From IMG/VR virus record IMGVR_UViG_3300021364_001811, positions 1-23,414 of that record: a stretch of 23,414 nt of DNA; one strand, 5' to 3'. Each line of letters starts with the position of its first letter. Positions within the stretch are counted from its first letter, which is position 1. Below are positions 1 to 6,641 of this stretch, in pieces. The position numbers and the translations under genes are program-made. The notes under the pieces are model-generated. The model did not search any database and was not told the DNA's origin. It saw only the letters and a list, made by a program, of their open reading frames with translations. The DNA is from a virus.

Positions 1-2057
1 TCACCGAAGAGAATGATTCCCGCTCCAGGAGAAGCAATGATTGGATTGATTCTCTTAGGATAGATCAGATCTCTTTGTGCTTGTGATGGATTGTATGCAA
101 GTTTGACAGCGCCATTGATTGTTCCTCTTGATGCACCAGCAGGTGAGAACCAAGAGAATTCATTAATGGATGCTCTGCACATAAGTCCAGCAGTATCAGC
201 GTTACAAGGAATGTAACGGAATTCGTTGTTGAATCTGTCATACATGTACTTGTATCCAGAATCGAATACAGCGTATGAAGATGATGTTAATGTATCAAAG
301 AAGTTAATAATATTTGTCGTTTGAGTATCAGAATCAGATACGTTGACTACACCTGCTCTATGAGGTGAGATGCAAGCGATACAATCTTTTCTAAGATTTG
401 CGATCTCAATCAGTTTGTTTGCTTTTGCTTGTGATTCTTGAATTGTAGATCCACCAGAAGGTCCGTTGATCAAGAAGTTGACAGGATATTCTGCAGGGTT
501 CTTGAGAATATTATAAGAACTGATGACGTTAGAAAGAGTGGGTTCAAATCCACCTTGTGCAGAGTAGTTTTCACCACCTGTCAGGTTGTATACTCTCTTA
601 CCGTCTACTGAGAAACTAGTTCCCTGTGCTTCAGATCCACAGTTTGCAATGGCAGATGTTGTAAATCCAACTCCTGATGACTGTGTAAGACCTCCAGAAA
701 CTCCGGTTCTGTGTGCTCCGGCGTATACGTAATTTGAAGTTGTAGCAACATAGGACTTGTAGTAAACACGCTCTGTAGGTGATCTCTTACCATCAGATGC
801 TTTGCTGAGGAAGGTAAACTTCTCAACAATGTTTCCTGCGATTCCTGTGACTGATCCGCTGTCATCAACGACAACAACGTGCATCTCATCGTTCTTAGCA
901 CTTCTTTCAGAAGCATACTGAGAAGTTCCGGGTTTCTCAGCAATATTCTTCCAGTATACTACAGCATTGTCTAATCCAAGAGTTTGAAGTGAATACCAGT
1001 CAGCAACTGTTGTGCTACCTGTAAATGATGTAATGGTAGTGCCAGCAGTGCTAACAACTCTCATTGTGTTCAGGAATTCTGAAGTCTGTGAAGATCTAGT
1101 GAACGTAAAGACTGATCCATCTCCTGCGGTACTGATACCAGTGATTGTTCTATCAACTGTAATGAAGTCTGTTCCAATTCCGATAACAGTTGTTCCTGCA
1201 GCAACAGTTGAGTTGCCTCCAGTTACTGTGACTACATCACCAAGTGCAACTCCAGTAGTAACGATTCCGCTGATTGAAACATCAAAAGCAGTGTCGATTG
1301 TACCAGCAGTTGTTGCAACTCCAACATTGGAGGTTACAAGAGTTGTAGTTGGTGCGTCGAATGAGAATACACCGCCTTGTTGATAAGTTACTGCAGTAGA
1401 AACTCCAGCAGCATTTACAGTATCGGTGATATTAACTGAAATTTGATTTGATTCTAAACCAGAATCTGTTCCAACACCAGTAATGATTCCTCTTATGAAA
1501 CCATCAAGTGCTTCGGTAATTCCAATTCCAGCAGCAGTTTTTCCTTCTAACGATTGAGTAACACCCATTCCGATGTTGACACCAGCAGTGCTGCTAACAG
1601 TAATTACCTGGTCAGCGAATGCATCAATGGTGCAAACTTTTAATTTATTTGCCCATCTACCTGGGTTTTTTGCTGCATAATGCCAAGTAGTGGCAGTGGT
1701 ATAAGAATTTTCATAATCCTCATAACCTTTGATCTTAAGAGTGACTGAATCTGCAGAAACGCCAGAGTTGGCATTATTCAACTGATCATCATCAGTTCTG
1801 ATTACTCTTAATGTACCTCCGTATGAAAGGTACGATGATGCACTCATCCAATAATCGTACTGTGCATCTGTGTCTACCGGCTTTCCGAAGGTAGCGAGAA
1901 GATCTTGTTCCGTTTCAATCAAAACTGGAACATCTACGGGACCCTTAACAAAAGGTCCAGCAATTGCGCCAACCTGATCATTAGCGGCATCCACTCTACC
2001 AATGGTTAAGTCAACTTCTCTTACCTTGACGCCAGGGGATACTAAGTTAAGCGACAT
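1..2057 (-). CDS. gp18: Tail sheath protein gp18 (3' end outside window)
   Basis: This is the contractile tail sheath subunit, which polymerises around the tail tube and contracts at infection. I translated it from the ATG at 2055-2057; the frame stays open for 685 codons to the window edge, so the C-terminus is missing. The N-terminus begins MSLNLVSPGVKVREVDLT, a typical opening for T4-like marine sheath proteins, followed by a motif ending SYGGTLRVIRTD. The last visible residues include INPIIASPGAGIILFG, which matches the start of the conserved sheath C-terminal domain. Residues of about 145-340 are a Thr/Ser/Gly/Val-rich, beta-type insertion; core sequence resumes near residue 360 with DNAVVYWKN. 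The visible part already exceeds T4 gp18 (659 aa). A GAGGG ribosome binding site (2064-2068) lies 6 bases before the ATG. An 80-base gap with a late-type promoter box precedes the gene, so it probably starts its own transcript. Identity is near certain. Confidence 0.96.
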   Translation of the reverse strand, partial: MSLNLVSPGVKVREVDLTIGRVDAANDQVGAIAGPFVKGPVDVPVLIETEQDLLATFGKPVDTDAQYDYWMSASSYLSYGGTLRVIRTDDDQLNNANSGVSADSVTLKIKGYEDYENSYTTATTWHYAAKNPGRWANKLKVCTIDAFADQVITVSSTAGVNIGMGVTQSLEGKTAAGIGITEALDGFIRGIITGVGTDSGLESNQISVNITDTVNAAGVSTAVTYQQGGVFSFDAPTTTLVTSNVGVATTAGTIDTAFDVSISGIVTTGVALGDVVTVTGGNSTVAAGTTVIGIGTDFITVDRTITGISTAGDGSVFTFTRSSQTSEFLNTMRVVSTAGTTITSFTGSTTVADWYSLQTLGLDNAVVYWKNIAEKPGTSQYASERSAKNDEMHVVVVDDSGSVTGIAGNIVEKFTFLSKASDGKRSPTERVYYKSYVATTSNYVYAGAHRTGVSGGLTQSSGVGFTTSAIANCGSEAQGTSFSVDGKRVYNLTGGENYSAQGGFEPTLSNVISSYNILKNPAEYPVNFLINGPSGGSTIQESQAKANKLIEIANLRKDCIACISPHRAGVVNVSDSDTQTTNIINFFDTLTSSSYAVFDSGYKYMYDRFNNEFRYIPCNADTAGLMCRASINEFSWFSPAGASRGTINGAVKLAYNPSQAQRDLIYPKRINPIIASPGAGIILFG

Positions 2058-2093
2058 GTCTTTCCCTCTATAGAGATTCAATTTTACTAAAAC

Positions 2094-2101
2094 TATTTAG
2101 A
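2094..2101 (-). promoter_or_regulatory. Candidate late promoter -10 box ahead of gp18
   Basis: On the minus strand this reads TCTAAATA, matching 7 of 8 positions of the T4 late consensus TATAAATA. It lies in the 80-base gap between the 74-aa gene and gp18, and its downstream edge is 37 bases from the gp18 ATG. T4 late promoters need only this -10 element, read by the phage sigma factor gp55 with the sliding clamp. The call rests on sequence, position and the two exact copies elsewhere in the window. Confidence 0.55.
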
Positions 2102-2137
2102 AAAATTGACCCTTTCACCGGGGAAACAGTGCATGAA

Positions 2138-2362
2138 CTACCAATCTGGATACTGCCAATGACCAGTATCTCCTTTTCTATTTTTCATTACCCTTTTCTT
2201 CGTACACTCCTTACACTCATAAGAATACGATGATGGGAACATTCCTCTGCCTTTTCTAATGAGATAAAACCCATCAATTAGATCTTTTGTCTCACCACAA
2301 GTTCTACACTTTCTCTCTTTGAACAGTAGGTGTTCTAATCCAAACTGTTCTCCGATGTCCAT
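2138..2362 (-). CDS. Small four-cysteine (zinc-finger-like) protein, 74 aa
   Basis: This is a basic protein with two CxxC pairs, Cys19/Cys22 (CRTC) and Cys50/Cys53 (CKEC), the spacing expected of a four-cysteine zinc site. It ends in the aromatic tail HWQYPDW. I place the start at the ATG 2360-2362, which overlaps the gp17 stop by one base (TAATG) and has GGGAG about 8 bases upstream. An in-frame GTG 15 bases further upstream is possible but less likely. The zinc knuckles resemble those of phage HNH or endonuclease VII-type nucleases, but I see no His-Asn-His core, so nuclease activity is not supported. Its place after the large terminase suggests a DNA-binding or packaging accessory role, which is inference. 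The function is unknown. Confidence 0.8.
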   Translation of the reverse strand: MDIGEQFGLEHLLFKERKCRTCGETKDLIDGFYLIRKGRGMFPSSYSYECKECTKKRVMKNRKGDTGHWQYPDW

Positions 2363-4008
2363 TAGTGATACTCCCACATATAAGATCTATCACCATATTC
2401 ATCTGCATACCACCTATCACCTTCACTATCCACAAAACTATTATCATCCAATCCATCTGACATAAAACCAAAAGGTGCCATATCCTGTTCAATCTGATTC
2501 TTCTGCTCTTCGTATAATCTCTTACGGACATCCTGGTCAGTCAGTTCTTTGAAATAATCCTGTTGAACCAACCATGCATAGATTACCAGACACATTGCAA
2601 GGTCATCGTTACAACCTTCTTCTGCTTCAAATGAGTTACGCTTCTGAATAAAGGTAGTTAATTCTGATATGATTTCATAATCTTTAAAAAGAACCTTGTC
2701 TTCTTCAATCATTGTCTTGAGGTTTAACGATCCAACCTGTTTGACAGTCTTACTCATCTTGACACCAAGTTGTGTCTTTTTACCAGAGAATCCCTGACCA
2801 ACAATCTGACCTGCTCTACCTCTCATAGAACACTGTAATAAATTCTGATACTCTAAATCATAATTTAGAATTGATGCAACTTGATCTCCGATATCGTTTA
2901 CTTCGCAGAGAACAAATGCGTTATTATAATTTCTTACTACTTCATAGATGATATTGGGAAATAGCATCGGTTTGATTTCATTGTTCCGATACTTCGCTAC
3001 TACCCTATGTGGAAATTCTGTTATGTCTACAACAATAAAGGCAGAGTAGTCTTCACTGACTCCTCGTGCAACGTCAACAGTACAAATATAATCATGACCT
3101 GGTACTGGATTCTCATACAAATCCAATCCAGCATTTCTAGTCATTGGATTTTCATATACCAATGCTCTTAATTTAGAGGGAGATATCAGAGTATCAATAG
3201 ATCCAAGGAATTCACACTCGAACTCAATCTTGAACTGTTGTTCTGATGTGTTGGCAATTGTAGTTGCTTTCCACTTTGCATCTCTACCTGGAACTTCAGA
3301 CCAGTGAACATCAGTTGGAATATATTCGTTCTTTCCTTTTTCTGCGTCATGCCACAAACGGGAGAAGTGATTCATACCGTGTGGAGTAGAAACGATGATT
3401 ACCTTCGTACTTTTACCAGAAGTAATAGTAGGATAAACAGAGGCAAAGAACGAGTCAGCAACGTGATTCGGGACGAACGCGAACTCGTCGAGAAAGAGGA
3501 TGTTAAATGACATACCTCGGACAGCAGATGCAGATGTAGATGCTGCCAAAATTTTACTGCCATTTTCTAGTTCCAGAGATCCTTTGTTCCATGCTATAAT
3601 ACCTTGTTGCATCCATTTTGGCAAGTTTTCGTAAGCAGTTTGTAACCTACCAAGTAATTCCCTAGCAGTTGCTGCTTTGTTTGCTAGGATACCAATGTTG
3701 ACACTATCATTGAAAACAGCGTAATGTAAAAGGTATGATACGCATGTTGTAGATTTACCAGTCTGACGTGGCATCTTACAGATATTGAATCTGTTTTCAT
3801 GAAAGTTATTGATGAGTTTTTCTTGGAAGTCATATGGAATGAACGGTACAAGACCTTCATCCAAACTTACAATCTTGACGTACTTCTTTGCAAAGTAGAC
3901 AGGATCTTGCTTACATTTAATAAATTCGGCAATCTGTTCTTGTGTAAATTCAATTGGGGTATTTGCCTTTTTAAGGTTAGGATTCCCCAAATAGATATTG
4001 TCAGACAT
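2362..4008 (-). CDS. gp17: Terminase large subunit gp17
   Basis: This is the packaging motor ATPase and headful nuclease. It docks on the portal, pumps DNA into the prohead and cuts the concatemer. The N-terminal ATPase domain has a Walker A motif KMPRQTGKST (about residues 78-87), a Walker B ILFLDEFAF (170-178) and a coupling motif STPHG (207-211). The C-terminal RNase H-like nuclease domain shows the expected acidic residues: Asp312 in TVDVARG, Glu369 in CEVNDIG and Asp468/469 in CNDDLAM. At 548 aa it is somewhat shorter than T4 gp17 (610 aa); the C-terminal tail is acidic and aromatic. The ATG at 4008 starts 3 bases after the stop of the 57-aa gene. In T4, gene 16 abuts gene 17, whereas here two genes intervene. 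All key residues are present, so it should be functional. Confidence 0.98.
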   Translation of the reverse strand: MSDNIYLGNPNLKKANTPIEFTQEQIAEFIKCKQDPVYFAKKYVKIVSLDEGLVPFIPYDFQEKLINNFHENRFNICKMPRQTGKSTTCVSYLLHYAVFNDSVNIGILANKAATARELLGRLQTAYENLPKWMQQGIIAWNKGSLELENGSKILAASTSASAVRGMSFNILFLDEFAFVPNHVADSFFASVYPTITSGKSTKVIIVSTPHGMNHFSRLWHDAEKGKNEYIPTDVHWSEVPGRDAKWKATTIANTSEQQFKIEFECEFLGSIDTLISPSKLRALVYENPMTRNAGLDLYENPVPGHDYICTVDVARGVSEDYSAFIVVDITEFPHRVVAKYRNNEIKPMLFPNIIYEVVRNYNNAFVLCEVNDIGDQVASILNYDLEYQNLLQCSMRGRAGQIVGQGFSGKKTQLGVKMSKTVKQVGSLNLKTMIEEDKVLFKDYEIISELTTFIQKRNSFEAEEGCNDDLAMCLVIYAWLVQQDYFKELTDQDVRKRLYEEQKNQIEQDMAPFGFMSDGLDDNSFVDSEGDRWYADEYGDRSYMWEYH

Positions 4009-4011
4009 AAT

Positions 4012-4185
4012 TCAGATATTTCCTATAGACGCTACTGTTTCTTGTGTTCTTAAGTAAAGTTTGACATAGCACTTTGCTATGTTCTTGAGTTCATCCGTAT
4101 CGTTGCATGTGTCAATTTCTCTAGCAAGTTTTGTATATTCAAAACTCTTATTCAAATTTTGCAACTGAATGTCATCTGGATTCAT
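4012..4185 (-). CDS. Small helical protein between terminase genes, 57 aa
   Basis: This is a short, soluble, predicted mostly helical protein opening MNPDDIQLQNLNKSFEY and ending TVASIGNI. It has two cysteines (27 and 39), no membrane segment and no motif I recognise. The ATG at 4183-4185 is preceded by an AGGAGA ribosome binding site (4191-4196) with 5 bases of spacing. This start is better than the longer reading from 4257, which would run deep into the upstream gene and has no such site. It overlaps the end of the 334-aa gene by 14 bases and ends 3 bases before gp17, so it is translated with the terminase genes. I have an impression of similar small ORFs beside gp17 in marine T4-like phages. 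A packaging accessory role is only inference. Confidence 0.8.
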   Translation of the reverse strand: MNPDDIQLQNLNKSFEYTKLAREIDTCNDTDELKNIAKCYVKLYLRTQETVASIGNI

Positions 4186-5176
4186 TAGGTTCTCCTGCAA
4201 ACAACAGTGGTAGAGTTGGATCCCTCCTGACAGGATTATAGTAAAGAACCATAGCATTAGGATAAATCTTCCTAATTTCTTTAACTACTTCCTCTTTCGC
4301 TGGTCTATTAAAGTTAGCGAAAAACATTTGGGTTGTAATAGTCTTACCTCTCCAGTTTAAAACTATAGTATAAGTCTTTCCTCTTTCCTGTATTCGCAGA
4401 TACGTTTCATTTACATCCTTTTTCTTTTTCTTATCTGTCGCAACATAAGTTGGTTTTGCTGCGCCACTTTTTTGTTGTTGTCCTGGATCTGCTTTTTTCT
4501 TACGGCGAGCAGCAGACAGTCTTTCTGACTTACTCATACTTGCTCTCTTTGAAGATGATACACACTTAGGTGTACCTTCTCCTGGTTCATCACTAGCACA
4601 AGTTCCACCTGTAACTACATTAACCCAACCACCCTTACCATCTTTGGACTTAGATCCTTTGAACCACTTATGAAGTGAACCCTCAGAAATTTCTTTTCTC
4701 CAGTTAGAATGATCAGTCATAGTTTGTTCGTATGTTGCTTTTCCTGGAACTACAACAGATTTACTGAAGTTTTTTACTGTAAACATATCCCACATTTTGG
4801 GACCATAACTACACTCTTCACGATATTCTTTCTTACCACAAAGTTCACAGAATCTTTCTTCTCCGTATCCTTTCATTTCATTAACGTCAGTATTTCCTGC
4901 AGTATTAGTACCAGAGTGAAGTTCTTTAAATCTTTTATTTCTTGGTGGTGCAGTTTTTTTCAACTCTTTCTTTTTTTGACTATAGTTATCTTCTTCTTTA
5001 ACTTCTTTCTTTTCAGGCAATCCTTTATGCTTAGTTGAAGCAAAATCTTTTGCATCTTTTTTCTTCATAGAGGCAGCAGCATCAGCAACCTCCGGTGATG
5101 GATTTTTCATCTCACCTTTCTTGGCGGCATAAACCATACCCATGAATCTTTGCTGTGCTTTGGATACTGCTGGCAT
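4172..5176 (-). CDS. Multi-module virion-type protein (DUF3008-like + Cys motif + DUF5872-like), 334 aa
   Basis: The protein looks like several modules in tandem. Residues 1-55 open MPAVSKAQQRFMGMVYAA and continue with a Lys/Ala-rich stretch including KDFASTKHKGLPEK, resembling the short DUF3008 family. Residues 110-122 hold a cysteine cluster (CELCGKKEYREEC), possibly metal binding. Residues of about 155-250 contain SLHKWFKGSKS, GGWVNVVTGG, two further cysteines (193, 205) and a basic segment (SKRASMSKSERLSAARRKKK), resembling DUF5872-type phage proteins. Residues 260-330 form a separate domain with YTIVLNWRGK and ending LPLLFAGEP. Large parts are very basic, consistent with nucleic-acid contact or packaging inside the virion (inference). 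It sits between gp16 and gp17, overlapping gp16 by one base (TAATG) and the next gene by 14 bases. Family names come from memory of the motifs; the function is not established. Confidence 0.85.
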   Translation of the reverse strand: MPAVSKAQQRFMGMVYAAKKGEMKNPSPEVADAAASMKKKDAKDFASTKHKGLPEKKEVKEEDNYSQKKKELKKTAPPRNKRFKELHSGTNTAGNTDVNEMKGYGEERFCELCGKKEYREECSYGPKMWDMFTVKNFSKSVVVPGKATYEQTMTDHSNWRKEISEGSLHKWFKGSKSKDGKGGWVNVVTGGTCASDEPGEGTPKCVSSSKRASMSKSERLSAARRKKKADPGQQQKSGAAKPTYVATDKKKKKDVNETYLRIQERGKTYTIVLNWRGKTITTQMFFANFNRPAKEEVVKEIRKIYPNAMVLYYNPVRRDPTLPLLFAGEPNESR

Positions 5177-5592
5177 TATTCTTGCTTGAATCCGTCTTTT
5201 AATAATTTTTGTAACTCTGCTGTTGAACCAACGAACAACGCATTGTTTACAGTAGTAGGAGATGATTTAGCATCTTCTTTATTTAGATCCTTCATCTTTT
5301 GCTGCAAGTCAATCAACTTATCTGATACATCTCCAACACTTTTGATAAGTTGACCAACAACTTCGTATGATCTAGGTTGCTGTCCTTCTTGTGCTAGTTC
5401 AAGAATACCGTTGATTGCTTCCTGACCTTTTTCAATCAAAGAATACAAATTGCCACGGGTATACTCATAATCCGCTGTAGGGTCATCTTTCTTGTTAATA
5501 TCTCTGAGTTTCTGTTTAGTCTCTTTTACTATTTCTCCTGCTTGAACTTCAATGTCCAACGAATCATTTATTTTATCGAATTGTTCATTCAT
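5176..5592 (-). CDS. gp16: Terminase small subunit gp16
   Basis: This is the small terminase subunit, which recognises DNA and regulates the gp17 motor. It is 138 aa, against 164 aa for T4 gp16. The supporting pattern is an acidic N-terminus, a YTRGNLYSLIEKGQEAI segment, a central helical region (VGQLIKSVGDVSDKLIDLQQ) and a C-terminal NNALFVGSTAELQKLLK. The last closely parallels NATVFMGSPTDLMDEL in T4 gp16. The central helices probably form the oligomerising coiled coil known for this family. The ATG overlaps the gp15 stop by four bases (ATGA). It lies in the canonical place after gp15, but two genes separate it from gp17. Identity is supported by the C-terminal motif, size and position. Confidence 0.93.
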   Translation of the reverse strand: MNEQFDKINDSLDIEVQAGEIVKETKQKLRDINKKDDPTADYEYTRGNLYSLIEKGQEAINGILELAQEGQQPRSYEVVGQLIKSVGDVSDKLIDLQQKMKDLNKEDAKSSPTTVNNALFVGSTAELQKLLKDGFKQE

Positions 5593-6641
5593 AAGTCAAT
5601 ACCTTTACTAGGACTAAACGTTCTACCATCAGCAAAGTCAAATCTTTCTTCGCTGAATCCGAAGTCATCACCAACTTCAACCAGTGCATTGTCATCATTA
5701 TTTACAACATCAACAGACGCTCCTGAAAGATGAGCATCTGTTCTAGTACCATCAACTCCTCTATTGACAGTAAGTGTTTCATTACTAATTTCTCTAATGT
5801 ACATTAATTCACCACCAATTGCAATATAACTGTCCGCAACCAAACTAGAAGCATTGGATACAGTAAACATGGTCTTGGTATCAGTTATATCCTCTGCAAG
5901 TGTGGTTGTGTTGTCATCATTGTAATCCTTAAGTGCTCTAGGTGTTGCAACGTACCTAAGAGATCTGGTTGTATCTTTTCTGTTTGTATTAGTTGAATAG
6001 TCCACTTGAACTCTCTTGATAAGACCTTCACTACTATCTGCAACAGGACCGAACAGGTATGTCTTAGCGGTAAAGTCTAACGTGTGAATGATAACTCTTT
6101 TCTCATCATATCCTGAAGTGTAATTATCATCGAAAGATATATTATCCAGAACCATGGGGATATCTCTCTTTTCTCCAATTGCAGCAACTAAATCAACTGT
6201 GATATTAAAAGATGGTTGAAAGTATGGAAGAATTTGCTCTAATATCTGCAGGGCATCTTCATTGTACTGTGACATAATCGAAAGTCTAAATCCCAGATTG
6301 TAAGGGACTGGCATAAAGACTTTTCTTGCTGCTTTACTTCCATCTTTGGTAACTGCTTTGAAGGTCTGCATTGTAGAAACCTTTCTAGAGTTATCATATG
6401 TAATTGATGATAGTTCAAATGCAATTCTTGGCAAAGTGATTGCCACTCTTTTTCTTATATCTGGTTTCTGCTCTAATCTTGCTAAGAACTTTTCTGCAGG
6501 ACCATATGCAACAGGAATTCTAACTGTAGAATAATTTTTTCCAGTCTGATCCTTATGCTTAATATCAATTGAATTAAACAAAGTTCCGAAAGATATAATC
6601 GTCTTTCTTATAATTTCGTGATAATAATATGTTCCTAGCAT
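5589..6641 (-). CDS. gp15: Tail completion / sheath stabiliser gp15, with C-terminal extension
   Basis: gp15 forms the hexameric ring that caps the finished tail and joins it to the neck. Evidence includes the N-terminal YYYHEIIRKTIISFGTLFNSI and, around residues 125-160, YNEDALQILEQILPYFQP followed by KRDIPMVLDN. These match the T4 gp15 segments around QIVEQILPYFQPHF and KRDIKIVL. T4 gp15 is 272 aa and this one is 350 aa. The excess is C-terminal: residues of about 248-312 form a beta-type module (IAIGGELMYI, then VNRGVDGTRTDAH) that recurs in two other proteins of this window. An acidic tail follows and ends FSPSKGIDL. The ATG overlaps the gp14 stop by one base and has GGAGAG (6647-6652) 5 bases upstream. 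Confidence 0.95.
   Translation of the reverse strand: MLGTYYYHEIIRKTIISFGTLFNSIDIKHKDQTGKNYSTVRIPVAYGPAEKFLARLEQKPDIRKRVAITLPRIAFELSSITYDNSRKVSTMQTFKAVTKDGSKAARKVFMPVPYNLGFRLSIMSQYNEDALQILEQILPYFQPSFNITVDLVAAIGEKRDIPMVLDNISFDDNYTSGYDEKRVIIHTLDFTAKTYLFGPVADSSEGLIKRVQVDYSTNTNRKDTTRSLRYVATPRALKDYNDDNTTTLAEDITDTKTMFTVSNASSLVADSYIAIGGELMYIREISNETLTVNRGVDGTRTDAHLSGASVDVVNNDDNALVEVGDDFGFSEERFDFADGRTFSPSKGIDL

Noticed and set aside
605-943. A 112-codon minus-strand open frame
   Set aside because: It is an out-of-frame shadow inside gp18, whose own frame translates to a recognisable sheath protein here.
1012-1383. A 123-codon open frame on the plus strand
   Set aside because: It lies antisense to the well-supported sheath gene; its low-complexity Val/Pro/Thr product is the complement of that Thr/Ser/Gly-rich region, and it has no ribosome binding site I can see.
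2101-2126. A possible terminator after the 74-aa gene
   Set aside because: The minus strand can form only a four-base stem (TTTC/GAAA) and the T-run is about 8 bases further on, too weak and too far for a confident intrinsic terminator.
2304-2531. A 75-codon minus-strand frame across the gp17 3' end
   Set aside because: It overlaps gp17 in another frame and has no motif or start signal, whereas the 2138-2362 gene has both.
4186-4257. A longer start for the 57-aa gene, giving 81 residues
   Set aside because: It would add a hydrophobic out-of-frame stretch over the 334-aa gene; the internal ATG at 4185 has an AGGAGA site at good spacing.
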